A stretch of 64,000 bases of DNA from Pseudactinotalea suaedae. GTDB lineage: Bacteria; Actinomycetota; Actinomycetes; Actinomycetales; Beutenbergiaceae. The notes under the pieces were generated by a model, which saw nothing but the letters and a program-made list of their open reading frames with translations, had not been told where the DNA came from and ran no database searches. Below, one piece after another: positions 17,912 to 26,874 of this stretch. The DNA is taken from assembly GCF_009733815.1 (NCBI RefSeq), contig NZ_WNXY01000005.1:143393-207392 (forward strand), read 5' to 3'. The first letter of the stretch is position 1. Each line of letters opens with the position of its first letter. A program made the position numbers and the translations under genes.

Positions 17912-17917
17912 TATCAT
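17912..17917 (+). promoter_or_regulatory. Possible -10 for the Wzz/BY-kinase gene
   Basis: TATCAT (5 of 6 to consensus) lies 71 bases before the GTG of the kinase gene, within the divergent gap 17861-17988. No -35 is recognisable at 16-18 bp. Confidence 0.3.
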
Positions 17918-17988
17918 CACACGGGGGTGGGTTAGTGAACGCGACAGTTCTGGCCCCGGACGCGTGACTGAGGGGCGGTGAGGGGCGC

Positions 17989-19506
17989 GTGGACTCCAAG
18001 AGTGTGCTCAGGCTGGTGCGCTACCACTGGCTGGTCATCGTCGTCTGCGCGGTGCTGGGAACCGTCATCGGTGGAGCGCTGTCGGTGGTGGCCGAGCGTG
18101 AGTACACCGCGCGGTCCGAGGTGTTCGTGACCGTCACCGGCGGCACCACCACCGGCGAGGTCGCGCAGTCCACGAACTACTCCCAGCAGCAGGCACGCAA
18201 CTTCAGCGCGGTCGCCACGCGGGAGATCGTGCTCGAGGACGTCATCGAGTCCCTCGACCTCGAGATGACGCTGTCCGAGCTCCGCCGCACCGTGACGACG
18301 TCGGTCCCGCTCAACACCACGGTGATCGCGATCTCGGTCACCGACGGGTCGGCGGAACGCGCCGCCGAGATCGCGAACGCCATCGCGACCCGACTGGCCG
18401 AGGTGGTCCCCGAGCTGACTCCGAATGTCGACGACACCTCGCCGGTCCGGCTGCAGATCATCGAAGCCGCCAGGCCGCCTGCGGCGCCGTCCGCGCCGGA
18501 CACCAAGCTCTACGTGTTCATGGGGCTGCTCGCCGGGCTGGTGGTCGCAAGCATCGTCGTCGTGCTGCGCGGCATCATCCATGCGCGCGTCCGCACCCCC
18601 GAGCAGATCACCGAGCTGATCGGCGCCACGGTGATCGGGTCGATCAGCAAGTCGCGCGCCGCCATCCAGCACCCGATGGCCCTGACGAGCGACACCCAGG
18701 TGCTGCGGGCCGAGGAGTACCGCCAGCTCCGCGCCAACCTGCGGTTCCTGCAGGTCGGGGAGGACCACAAGGTCTTCGTCGTCACCTCCTCGATCCCCTC
18801 CGAGGGCAAGAGCTCGACGGCGGCCAACCTCGCCGCTGCGCTCGCTGCGTCCGGGCAGTCGGTGTGCCTGATCGAGGCCGATCTGCGCCGTCCGTCGCTG
18901 GCTGACATCCTCGACCTGCCCGAGGGCGTCGGCGTCACCTCCGTGCTCATGGGTGAGGTGACGCTGGACGAGGCTCTCCTCGACTGGGGCTCCGACGGCA
19001 TGAAGGTGCTGCTCGCGGGCGACATCCCGCCCAACCCGAGCGAGCTCCTGGAGTCGGACGAGACCGTCGCGATGATCGAGAGCCTGAAGGCTCGTTTCGA
19101 CACGGTCATCGTCGACTCGCCGCCGCTGAATCCTGTCGCCGACGCTGCGGTGCTCGCGCGCAGGTTCGGTGGCGTCATCCTCGTCGTCGGGTCCCGGCGG
19201 GTCAGCACCCAGGACCTGCGCCGCGCCGCCGAGCGGCTGGCCGCCGTCGGTGCCTCCGTGGAAGGTGCGGTCCTCAACCTCGCGTCCGAGCGCGAGGTCG
19301 GCACCTACCGCTACGGGTACGCCTCGCACACCACGCAGGGGACGGTCCCGCGCCACGCCTCCCGCCGCTCGTCCTCCTCCTCCGACACGGGTGGTCGCGC
19401 CGCTCGCTCTGACACGAGGCTGGTCTCGTCGGTGCGCGACGGTGCCCACGCCGAGGCCGAGGTGTACGACCGGCAGGCGGACCACGTCGCGAACAAGAGG
19501 TCGTGA
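17989..19506 (+). CDS. Polysaccharide co-polymerase fused to bacterial tyrosine kinase (Wzz/BY-kinase)
   Basis: The 505-residue product has a Wzz chain-length domain with transmembrane helices at about 14-34 and 172-195. A cytoplasmic BY-kinase domain follows: Walker A SSIPSEGKSS (267-276), Walker A' LIEADLRRP (294-302) and Walker B VIVDSPP (373-379). It controls polymer length and export by cycling autophosphorylation. The two halves are fused as in actinobacteria and proteobacteria, not split as in Firmicutes. The tail has few tyrosines (a YRYGY cluster and one VYD) plus a Ser-rich run. The start is GTG with GAGGGG-type purines upstream. The phosphatase 3 bp downstream is its expected antagonist. 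Confidence 0.92.
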   Translation: MDSKSVLRLVRYHWLVIVVCAVLGTVIGGALSVVAEREYTARSEVFVTVTGGTTTGEVAQSTNYSQQQARNFSAVATREIVLEDVIESLDLEMTLSELRRTVTTSVPLNTTVIAISVTDGSAERAAEIANAIATRLAEVVPELTPNVDDTSPVRLQIIEAARPPAAPSAPDTKLYVFMGLLAGLVVASIVVVLRGIIHARVRTPEQITELIGATVIGSISKSRAAIQHPMALTSDTQVLRAEEYRQLRANLRFLQVGEDHKVFVVTSSIPSEGKSSTAANLAAALAASGQSVCLIEADLRRPSLADILDLPEGVGVTSVLMGEVTLDEALLDWGSDGMKVLLAGDIPPNPSELLESDETVAMIESLKARFDTVIVDSPPLNPVADAAVLARRFGGVILVVGSRRVSTQDLRRAAERLAAVGASVEGAVLNLASEREVGTYRYGYASHTTQGTVPRHASRRSSSSSDTGGRAARSDTRLVSSVRDGAHAEAEVYDRQADHVANKRS

Positions 19507-19509
19507 TCA

Positions 19510-20145
19510 TTGCTGCGCGATCCACAGGCCAACGGCACGACAGCTGATCGCGCGGCGCACGCGCGTCCGGGCTCCGATGCGGCGCGGCTGGACCACGTGC
19601 TGTTCGTCTGCACCGGGAACGTGTGCCGCTCGCCCTACATGGAGATGGTCGTCACCGCAGCGCTCGCGGCCGGCGGGACCTCGACCGTGCGTGTCGGGTC
19701 AGCCGGCACCGCCGCCCTCGAGGGCCACGCGATGTCGGCCCCGATCCTCGCTGCGCTGAAGGCTCGCGGCATCGACGGCTCGGACTTCCGTGCCCGGCAG
19801 CTGACCGCGGGCATGCTGCAGCGCTCCGGCATCATCGTCACGGCCGCGCGCGAACACCGTCGCTGGGTCACGCGGCTCGACCCCTCGGCTGCCGCGCGCA
19901 CCTTCACGCTGTTCCAGGTGTCACGCCTGATCGGAGCGGTCGACCGCGACGCGCTCGCCGAGGCGGACGGTCTCGACCACGTGGTCCGGCTGCTGAACGC
20001 TGCGCGAGGCGCAGGTGGAGCGGGGTCGTCGGGGGACGACATCGAGGACCCGTGGCAGCGGTCGGCGCGGATCTACCGCCGGGTGACACGACGGATCGAC
20101 ACGGCGATCGAGCCGTTCGCGCAGGCACTGGTCGGGCAGCCCTGA
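19510..20145 (+). CDS. Low-molecular-weight protein tyrosine phosphatase
   Basis: The 211-residue cytoplasmic enzyme has the P-loop C34-TGNVC-R40-S with the catalytic Cys and Arg (C-x5-R). The general-acid Asp appears in an EDPW motif near residue 177. Such phosphatases dephosphorylate the tyrosine cluster of BY-kinases and reset polysaccharide export. The gene begins with a rare TTG, supported by AAGAGG eight bases upstream, and lies 3 bp after the kinase gene, so co-expression is nearly certain. The N-terminal ~28 residues before the fold are a non-conserved, polar extension, and initiation somewhat further in cannot be excluded. Confidence 0.93.
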   Translation: MLRDPQANGTTADRAAHARPGSDAARLDHVLFVCTGNVCRSPYMEMVVTAALAAGGTSTVRVGSAGTAALEGHAMSAPILAALKARGIDGSDFRARQLTAGMLQRSGIIVTAAREHRRWVTRLDPSAAARTFTLFQVSRLIGAVDRDALAEADGLDHVVRLLNAARGAGGAGSSGDDIEDPWQRSARIYRRVTRRIDTAIEPFAQALVGQP

Positions 20146-20231
20146 CCGTTCCTCGAGCGCGCTGCACGAGAGGAATGCACCATGACGCGCGCTCGGTGTG
20201 GATAACCGCCCCCCGAGGCCGGACGCAGGTC

Positions 20232-20237
20232 TATCAT
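20232..20237 (+). promoter_or_regulatory. Possible -10 upstream of the LAL regulator pair
   Basis: TATCAT occurs 59 bases before the ATG of the first regulator, in a gap (20146-20296) that otherwise holds nothing recognised. The hexamer is identical to one upstream of the Wzz/BY-kinase gene. No -35 was found. Confidence 0.3.
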
Positions 20238-20296
20238 GCGTCGTTGGGACCTACCTGCCTGCGGCCATTCGCACCGGGGTGATTCGGGGGTGAAGG

Positions 20297-22759
20297 ATGG
20301 GCACAGCCGCTCCGCCGTCAGGCGAAGCAGCCGTTGCTGCGCCCCCGGGGCGGTCGCGCGCGACCGCCGAGGTGCCCGAGCACGTCCTCGCAGCGCTCCG
20401 CTCGCGCCGCCCGCTCGCGGTTCTGCGAGGTCCCCGCGGCTACGGGAAGACCGCGGCGATCCGGCGCTGGCTCGCAGAGCTTGACGACGGCGTGCCGGTC
20501 CTGTACCTGACCCTCACCGAGGACTCCAACGAGCTCGCCGGGTTCTGGCGCGAGTTCCGCGCCTTCCTCGACGCCCACGGTGTCCCGGTCGCAGACCGCG
20601 GTGACGACCGCTGGTCGGTGGTCAGCACCCTCGTCGAGCACCCGGGCCGCCTGCTGCTGGTCATCGACGACTTCCACGAGGCCGGGCTCGACGACGGCGC
20701 GGCGAGCATCGACGACGACCTCGTGGAGATCGTCCGCCAGAACGACCGGATCGACCTCGTCATCGGAACCCGCACCTACCGCACGCTCGAGACCACCGGG
20801 ATGCTGTCGGTGGACGGTGTCGTGCTCGGACCGGACGCCCTCAAGATGAGCGGGCGCATGGTGCACGCGCTCGCGCAGCGCCTGGGGGTCGAGATGACCC
20901 TGGACGAGGCCGAGGAGATCGCGATCGACACCGGCGGCTGGCCCTCCGCCATCCGCGCCGGCCTCGTGCAGTCCGGCACCAGCGGGACCTTCGACGCCGG
21001 GCTGGTCGACGACTACATCGTCAACCTCATCTCCGACCTGCGGTTCCCGAGCGTGCGGGCGTTCCTGCTGCGCACGGCGGTCCCGGAGCGTTTCACCTCC
21101 GACATGGCGGTGCTGATCGCGCCGTCGATGACGCTGCGGATCCTGCGGAACCTCCGCAACGCCGGCATGCTCGCCGAGAACCGCACCAGCGACGGGCGGA
21201 TGTACTCCTACGCCCCTGCGGTGCGGGCAGCCCTGCTGCGGCTGGGGCGCGAGCTCGAGCCCGACACCGTGCGGGAGGTCCACCGCACCCTCATGGAGGT
21301 CGCCGCCGGGGCGCGCGACCTCGGCCGCGCGCTGATCCACGCGATCGAGGCGGCCGAGTACGACACGGCGCTGCAGATCATCGAGCGGGAGTGGTCCACG
21401 CTGCTGGCCTCGAGCCCTGTGGTCCTGGTGCAGGCGGCCAACCGCTTCCCGCCCGAGATCGCGGCCCGTGAGCCGCGGCTACGCATCGCGCTGAACGATC
21501 TGCACGCAGCTCCCAACGCCGACTCCTCGCCGTTCACCGTCGACGCCGGGTCAGCGTTCGCAGCCGAGCTGTCCGCGCACCTGAACGCGCCCGTCGGAGC
21601 GAGCTCGGAGGAATCGCTCGCGCTGCTGCAGTGGGGCATCACCTGCCTGCTGGTGGGCAACCTCGATGCTGCCAGCTACGCCTTCAACCGCGCCCGCACC
21701 CTGGGACTGGTGGGCGGCGGTCCCGACGAGACCGTCGAGCTCGCCGCGCTCGGTCTCGCGCTCAGCCACGCCTTCGAGGGCGAGCCGGAGCTCGCGATCC
21801 GCTGGCTCGACGATCCTGGTGTCCTCGACCGGCTGGGACAGATTCGCGAGGTCGACGGCCGTGACATCGTCGTCGTCGTCGCCCAGCTCGCGCGGGCGAT
21901 CGCGCTCACCGACATGGTGGATCCCGGCGCGCAGGCCGCCGTCGCCGATCTCACCGAGCCGGGGCACCGGGACGACCTGTGGGCAGCGACCGTGTTCGCC
22001 CGCGCTCACTTCGCCGTCCTCAGCGGTGAGCGCTCAGAGATCTCCCGAATGTCTAACGAGGTCCGTGCCGCGATGCGGCACGTCTCGCGTGGCTCGCTCA
22101 TCGAGGTCGTGCTGGCATCCGAGCTCGTCGAGCTGCTGATCGTCGACGACGCCGTGGACGTGGCCCAGCAGGTCGTCAACAGGTTCCCCGGCTCCGCCAT
22201 CTCCTGGGCCGCCGAGGCCAAGGTCGCGCTCGCCGGCCGTCGCTATCCCGAGGCGATCGCCGCGGCCAACAAGGCCATCGCCATACCGCAACGGTCCTGG
22301 CGCACCACGGTCGAGTGCCACGTCGTGCTCACCAGCGCACACCACGCCATGGGCGACGAGGGCGCGGCCCAGGAGGCGTTCCGCCACGCGGTCCGCATGG
22401 CGCAGGGGATCGGGCAGCGCCGGCCTTTCCTGCTGATGCCGAAGTTCCTCTTCGACGGCTTCGCCGGTGACGACGAGAAGGTCGCGGCGCTCTGGCCCGG
22501 ACCCCGCACCCGCTCCGACGAGGCCGCCGCAGCACCCACCGCGAGCTCCCCGGGTGACCTGCCCACCCTCACGGCGCGTGAGATCCAGATCCTCCGAGCG
22601 CTCGAGTCCCACCCCGGCCCCGTGGGCATCGGGCAGGACCTGGGGCTCTCGGCCAACACGGTCAAGACCCACCTCCGCGCGATCTATCGCAAGCTGGGTG
22701 TGAGCAGCCGCGTCGAGGCGCTCGCCGCCATCGGTGCCGGCGGCGGGAGGTCGACGTGA
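20297..22759 (+). CDS. MalT-type (LAL) LuxR family transcriptional regulator, first of a pair
   Basis: This 820-residue regulator has an N-terminal STAND ATPase: Walker A GPRGYGKT (45-52) and Walker B LLLVIDDFHEAG (about 118-129). A long helical TPR-like sensor region fills the middle. A C-terminal LuxR helix-turn-helix (about 760-815) contains LTAREIQILRAL and LSANTVKTHLRAIYRKLGV. MalT-family proteins bind ATP and an inducer, oligomerise and activate transcription. The ligand cannot be read from sequence. A GGGGGTG run lies just upstream of the ATG. The second regulator overlaps its stop by 4 bp. Its position right after the Wzz/kinase/phosphatase genes suggests control of the polysaccharide locus (inference only). 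Confidence 0.9.
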   Translation: MGTAAPPSGEAAVAAPPGRSRATAEVPEHVLAALRSRRPLAVLRGPRGYGKTAAIRRWLAELDDGVPVLYLTLTEDSNELAGFWREFRAFLDAHGVPVADRGDDRWSVVSTLVEHPGRLLLVIDDFHEAGLDDGAASIDDDLVEIVRQNDRIDLVIGTRTYRTLETTGMLSVDGVVLGPDALKMSGRMVHALAQRLGVEMTLDEAEEIAIDTGGWPSAIRAGLVQSGTSGTFDAGLVDDYIVNLISDLRFPSVRAFLLRTAVPERFTSDMAVLIAPSMTLRILRNLRNAGMLAENRTSDGRMYSYAPAVRAALLRLGRELEPDTVREVHRTLMEVAAGARDLGRALIHAIEAAEYDTALQIIEREWSTLLASSPVVLVQAANRFPPEIAAREPRLRIALNDLHAAPNADSSPFTVDAGSAFAAELSAHLNAPVGASSEESLALLQWGITCLLVGNLDAASYAFNRARTLGLVGGGPDETVELAALGLALSHAFEGEPELAIRWLDDPGVLDRLGQIREVDGRDIVVVVAQLARAIALTDMVDPGAQAAVADLTEPGHRDDLWAATVFARAHFAVLSGERSEISRMSNEVRAAMRHVSRGSLIEVVLASELVELLIVDDAVDVAQQVVNRFPGSAISWAAEAKVALAGRRYPEAIAAANKAIAIPQRSWRTTVECHVVLTSAHHAMGDEGAAQEAFRHAVRMAQGIGQRRPFLLMPKFLFDGFAGDDEKVAALWPGPRTRSDEAAAAPTASSPGDLPTLTAREIQILRALESHPGPVGIGQDLGLSANTVKTHLRAIYRKLGVSSRVEALAAIGAGGGRST

Positions 22760-25293
22760 GCAGCGGCGTCACGATGCTCCGGCCCGCGCACGCGGCGCGC
22801 CACCAGAGCGACCCCCGCACCCGTGGCCTTCCCCGCCTGCCGCGCGGATACGTGCCGCCTCGCGCCGTGCTGCGACTCGCCGCCGGGCCGTTGCCGCCGC
22901 TCACCGTCATCCAGACCCCACGAGCGTTCGGCAAGACCGCTGCGGTGTCGTGGCTGCTGCGGGGCGACGAGGACCAGCGGCTCGACCTCGTCTGGGTCAA
23001 CCTGCCGCACCGCGTCGTCGAGCGGGACGAGTTCTGGGAGACCGTCACACGACGTCTGCGTGACGCCACCCTGGACGAGGACGACTGGGCGGCGCTGGAC
23101 CGCTCGCTGGCTCGTCGCAAGCGCCGCCTCGTGCTCGTGGTCGACGACCTGGACCGGGTCCCGGACACCCTCGTCGACGCCGAGCTCGGCGCGATCGTCA
23201 GCCAGAACGAGCAGATCCACGTGATCGCCCTGATGCGCCAGCCGCGGCCGATCCACCTCCACGCCGTGCAGCTCGACGGCGAGGTCCTGCACTGCGACGA
23301 CCTGCGGCTTCTGACCGACGACACCGTGCAGATGGCCGAGAAGATCGGGGTGAGCCTCTCCCGGGAGGAGGCCGACCAACTGGGCGAGCTGCTCTGCGGA
23401 TGGCCGGCGCTGCTGCGGCTGGTGATGGCCGAGCCGATACGGGTCCTCGACGGAGTGGTGCAGATCGACCAGGGCCTGGTCGACCGGTTCATCCGCATGC
23501 TGCTCGAGGACCTGCCCGACCCGGACTCGCGGCGTCTGCTGCAGGTACTCGCGGTGCCCGAGCGGCTGCCGACCGAGCTCGTGTACGACCTGGTGGGTCG
23601 CGCCAGCTGGGAGAAGATCGTCGGTTTCCTCACCGACCTCGGTCTGGGTGCCGAGAAGACCGGAGGGGAGAGCCGCAGCAACCCGATCCGCGTCGCCGCC
23701 GCCACGATGCTCGCCGAGGACGAGCCCGAGGTGTTCACCGACATCAGCCGCCGTGCGGCCGAGTGGTTCAGCAGCCACGACGAACCGGCGATCGCGCTGC
23801 GCCACGCGGTCGCGGCGCAGGAGTGGGCACTGGTCGCCGACCTGATCGAGCACAACTGGGCCCTGCTGCTCGCCGAACGGCCCACGCTGATGCGCGACGC
23901 ACTCGATGCGCTGCCCGCCGAGGTGATCGGCAACAGCGCGCACCTGATCGTCGCCCGCGACTACATCCTCAACATCGCCACCGAGGATCGCGCGCGCAGC
24001 GCCTACGTCTCAGGACTGCTGGTGCCGCACGGGGCCGCGCTCGCGCGCAGCAGACGCCGGCTCTCGCTGCGCGAGGTGCTGCGGCTGCACTCGACGGGGT
24101 TGTACGACGTCACCCACTCGCTCGTCGAGAGCCGGGACCTGGCGTCGGCGATCACCGCGAGCGGCTGGTCCGACGACGTCGTCGCGGCCGTGCCACGGCT
24201 GCTGCTGGAGTGGGCGATCTCCCATCTGCTGGACTCACCCGGCGTCAGCGCGCCCTACGCCTTCGCCGAGGCCGCGGAGTGGGCCGACCAGGTGGGCGAC
24301 GACGTGGTGCGGCGCGAGGCCGCCGCGGGCGCCGCGCTCAGCCACACCGCGATCGGCTACCCGGCTGCCGGGCGCGCCTGGCTCGACCTGCTGGACACGC
24401 TGCCCAACCCGCCCGAGGCCGAGCTGGCGGCGACGATGGAGCCGCTGGCCCGTGCGCTCCTGGCGCACCAGGTGCGGGGTTCGACCGACTCCTGCCACAT
24501 CCTCGAAGGGCTGCAGATCCCGCCGCCGCTCGCCGACCTCGAGGTGCTGCGCGTCGTGCTGCACGCGGACACCCTGCTGCGCAGCGGCCGCGCCAACGAG
24601 GGCATCCGGCTGCTGGAGTCCTATCGCGTCCAGCCGCCGACCTACGGTGCCACGAGCCTCGCCGAGAACTTCCTCGTCAGCACCCGCGTCGAGGCCTACC
24701 TGTCGACCAACCAGGTGGAGCGCGCCCGGCGGCTGCTGCTGGAGGTGGACCCCGAGGGCAAGCGTCACCGTGCGGCCTGGGCCCTGGTCTCGTTCCAGTC
24801 GGGGGAGTACACCCAGGTGATCGACTCGGTCATCGGCGACGACCTGGTGCCGCGGCAGACCTTGACGCTCGCGCTGCTTCGTGCGTGCTCGGCGCTGCGG
24901 CTGCAGCAGCGTGCGGTCGCGCTCGACGCGTTCCAGACGGCGGTGAGCACGACCACGCAGACCAGCATGCTGCGGCCGTACCTCATGGTGCCGCGGGCGG
25001 ATGTCCTGGAGCTCGCCGGCGACGACGTCGAGGTGCGCGAGCTGCTCGACCGGCTGGACGGCCGCGCCGGCCTGCTGCCCGAGCCCCAGGACGGCAGCGG
25101 GCTCTCGCCCCGCGAGATGCAGGTGCTCGAGGTCGTGGCCACGGGTGCGTCCTTCGCCGCCGTCGCCAGCCGGCTGTTCGTCTCGCCCAACACCGTCAAG
25201 TCCCAGATGCGCGACATCTACCGGAAGCTCAACGTGCGCGGCCGCGACCACGCCGTGGAGCGGGCGCGCGAGCTCGGGCTGCTGCGTCGTTGA
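22756..25293 (+). CDS. MalT-type (LAL) LuxR family transcriptional regulator, second of a pair
   Basis: The 845-residue product shares the architecture of its upstream neighbour. Its P-loop is TPRAFGKT (54-61), where the first Gly is replaced by Thr as tolerated in MalT (xPxGxGKT). Walker B is LVLVVDDLDRV (about 124-134). A TPR-like middle leads to a terminal LuxR HTH with LSPREMQVLEVV and VSPNTVKSQMRDIYRKL. The GTG start overlaps the TGA of the first gene (GTGA), so the two should be made in fixed ratio and might act as a hetero-oligomer (inference). Overall sequence identity between the pair looks low outside the motifs, suggesting ancient duplication or different ligands. No other regulator-linked gene follows, and the ribosomal operon starts 229 bp later. 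Confidence 0.9.
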   Translation: MSSGVTMLRPAHAARHQSDPRTRGLPRLPRGYVPPRAVLRLAAGPLPPLTVIQTPRAFGKTAAVSWLLRGDEDQRLDLVWVNLPHRVVERDEFWETVTRRLRDATLDEDDWAALDRSLARRKRRLVLVVDDLDRVPDTLVDAELGAIVSQNEQIHVIALMRQPRPIHLHAVQLDGEVLHCDDLRLLTDDTVQMAEKIGVSLSREEADQLGELLCGWPALLRLVMAEPIRVLDGVVQIDQGLVDRFIRMLLEDLPDPDSRRLLQVLAVPERLPTELVYDLVGRASWEKIVGFLTDLGLGAEKTGGESRSNPIRVAAATMLAEDEPEVFTDISRRAAEWFSSHDEPAIALRHAVAAQEWALVADLIEHNWALLLAERPTLMRDALDALPAEVIGNSAHLIVARDYILNIATEDRARSAYVSGLLVPHGAALARSRRRLSLREVLRLHSTGLYDVTHSLVESRDLASAITASGWSDDVVAAVPRLLLEWAISHLLDSPGVSAPYAFAEAAEWADQVGDDVVRREAAAGAALSHTAIGYPAAGRAWLDLLDTLPNPPEAELAATMEPLARALLAHQVRGSTDSCHILEGLQIPPPLADLEVLRVVLHADTLLRSGRANEGIRLLESYRVQPPTYGATSLAENFLVSTRVEAYLSTNQVERARRLLLEVDPEGKRHRAAWALVSFQSGEYTQVIDSVIGDDLVPRQTLTLALLRACSALRLQQRAVALDAFQTAVSTTTQTSMLRPYLMVPRADVLELAGDDVEVRELLDRLDGRAGLLPEPQDGSGLSPREMQVLEVVATGASFAAVASRLFVSPNTVKSQMRDIYRKLNVRGRDHAVERARELGLLRR

Positions 25294-25336
25294 GGCCTGC
25301 TGTCGAGCGGACACCTCCAGCGCCAGAGGGGCCCGA

Positions 25337-25365
25337 TCGAAACACGCCCGTGGATGCCGTATGAT
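25337..25365 (+). promoter_or_regulatory. Predicted promoter of the infA-rplQ operon
   Basis: A -35 TCGAAA (25337-25342, 4 of 6) and -10 TATGAT (25360-25365, 5 of 6) are separated by exactly 17 bp. That leaves a leader of roughly 150 nt before infA. Confidence 0.5.
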
Positions 25366-25434
25366 TACCCGTTGGGTGTGGGCCGGTCCGTGCATGCGGA
25401 CGTCTCGAATGCCTACCGCCCGTGGTCGGTCTCT

Positions 25435-25457
25435 CTCACAGCGTTCGCGTACGTGAG
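25435..25457 (+). promoter_or_regulatory. Leader hairpin with GTACGTGAG element before infA
   Basis: CTCAC (25435-25439) can pair with GTGAG (25453-25457) around a 13-nt loop. The 9-mer GTACGTGAG recurs in the rplM leader with a similar upstream CTCAC. A shared ribosomal-protein leader element is possible. Confidence 0.3.
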
Positions 25458-25522
25458 GTGCTGAGCCGCGTGGTGGTCGGAGAGCGCCCACAGCAATCAA
25501 CCCCGTCAGGACTAGCGAGGAT

Positions 25523-25744
<222 letters not shown>

Positions 25745-25757
25745 CGAAGGCACAGTC

Positions 25758-25871
25758 ATGAAGGTCAAGCCGAGCGTCAAGAAGATCTGCGACAAGTGCA
25801 AGGTGATCCGCCGTAACGGCAGCGTCCGTGTGATCTGCGAGAACCTTCGCCACAAGCAGCGCCAGGGCTGA
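25758..25871 (+). CDS. rpmJ: 50S ribosomal protein L36 (zinc-binding type)
   Basis: The 37-residue product begins [20 protein letters not shown]. It carries the full zinc set C11, C14, C27 and H32, so this is the zinc-containing (C+) form of L36. Its length is standard. It lies between infA and rpsM, its normal place. The gene is easily missed because of its size, but the motif and context leave little doubt. The 130 bp after it, before rpsM, contains no recognised gene. Confidence 0.98.
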   Translation: MKVKPSVKKICDKCKVIRRNGSVRVICENLRHKQRQG

Positions 25872-26001
25872 CACCCCAGCCCGAGCACCACAGCGTCTCG
25901 TCAACGTCGAGCGATCGACGTCCACCCCCGGTCGGAGGCCGGGGCCCGGACATCACCGGGAGGACGAGGCGGAGGACCTCCGAAACTCACCAGGAGTGAA
26001 G

Positions 26002-26376
26002 TTGGCACGACTCGTCGGCGTCGATCTCCCCCGCGAAAAGCGGCTCGAGATCGCGCTCACCTACATCTACGGCGTCGGGCGCACCCGCGCCGCCGAGACG
26101 CTCACCGCGACCGGCCTCAGTGGCGACGTCCGGGTCAAGGACCTGAGCGACAACGACGTGGTCGCCCTGCGCGACTACCTCGAGGCCAGCTACAAGCTCG
26201 AGGGTGACCTGCGCCGCGAGGTCGCCGCGGACATCCGCCGCAAGGTCGAGATCGGCTGCTACCAGGGTCTGCGTCACCGCCGCGGGCTCCCGGTCCGCGG
26301 TCAGCGCACGAAGACCAACGCGCGTACGCGCAAGGGCCCGAAGCGCACCGTGGCCGGCAAGAAGAAGACCCGCTGA
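26002..26376 (+). CDS. rpsM: 30S ribosomal protein S13
   Basis: The 124-residue product starting [20 protein letters not shown] contains the conserved helix-two-turn-helix region, [17 protein letters not shown] and a basic tail. It contacts the head of the 30S subunit and the P-site tRNA. The TTG at 26002 is chosen because AGGAG (25992-25996) sits five bases upstream and translation then begins MARLVGV as in other S13 proteins. The GTG at 25996 in the same frame overlaps that ribosome binding site and would add two residues, so it is unlikely to be used. Confidence 0.96.
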   Translation: MARLVGVDLPREKRLEIALTYIYGVGRTRAAETLTATGLSGDVRVKDLSDNDVVALRDYLEASYKLEGDLRREVAADIRRKVEIGCYQGLRHRRGLPVRGQRTKTNARTRKGPKRTVAGKKKTR

Positions 26377-26414
26377 GCTCCCCTCGTCGGTAGCGAAGAC
26401 CTAAGGACCAACAC

Positions 26415-26822
26415 ATGCCTCCCAAGACTCGTCAGGCCGCGGGCGCTCGTAAGCCCCGCCGCAAGGAGAAGAAGAACGTCGCCGTGGGCCACGCCTACGT
26501 CAAGTCGACGTTCAACAACACGATCGTCTCGATCACCGACCCCGCGGGCGCCGTCATCGCCTGGGCCTCCTCCGGCCAGGTCGGCTTCAAGGGCTCGCGC
26601 AAGTCGACCCCGTTCGCCGCTCAGCTCGCCGCCGAGGCGGCCGCCCGCAAGGCGCAGGAGCACGGCATGAAGAAGGTCGACGTCTTCGTCAAGGGCCCCG
26701 GCTCCGGCCGCGAGACCGCGATCCGTTCGCTCCAGGCCACCGGCCTCGAAGTCGGCTCGATCTCCGACGTGACGCCCCAGGCTCACAACGGCTGCCGGCC
26801 GCCCAAGCGTCGCCGCGTCTGA
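26415..26822 (+). CDS. rpsK: 30S ribosomal protein S11
   Basis: The 135-residue product has the conserved [34 protein letters not shown] and [17 protein letters not shown] blocks. S11 helps form the mRNA exit/E-site platform. AAGGA lies a few bases upstream of the ATG. It is followed directly by a hairpin and then rpoA, with no rpsD between, an arrangement I associate with Micrococcales, where rpsD sits elsewhere. Confidence 0.98.
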   Translation: MPPKTRQAAGARKPRRKEKKNVAVGHAYVKSTFNNTIVSITDPAGAVIAWASSGQVGFKGSRKSTPFAAQLAAEAAARKAQEHGMKKVDVFVKGPGSGRETAIRSLQATGLEVGSISDVTPQAHNGCRPPKRRRV

Positions 26823-26846
26823 CCCACGCAGCTCATCTCGCAGTAC

Positions 26847-26874
26847 CCCCTCGTCCGGACCGATGGGCGAGGGG
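26847..26874 (+). terminator. Intra-operon hairpin between rpsK and rpoA
   Basis: CCCCTCG (26847-26853) pairs with CGAGGGG (26868-26874) around a 14-nt loop and is followed by TTCTT. It looks like a partial terminator or attenuator that would lower read-through from S11 into rpoA. Confidence 0.55.

Noticed and set aside
16253..17935. 560-codon plus-strand open frame
   Set aside because: It is antisense to the Wzy-like membrane protein; composition is His/Arg/Asp-rich without hydrophobic segments or motifs.
20297..25293. Single split regulator broken by a frameshift
   Set aside because: Each frame has its own ATPase motifs and its own terminal LuxR HTH, so these are two complete genes with a GTGA overlap.
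25996..26001. GTG start for rpsM
   Set aside because: It overlaps the AGGAG ribosome binding site; TTG at 26002 gives the normal MARLVGV N-terminus at proper spacing.
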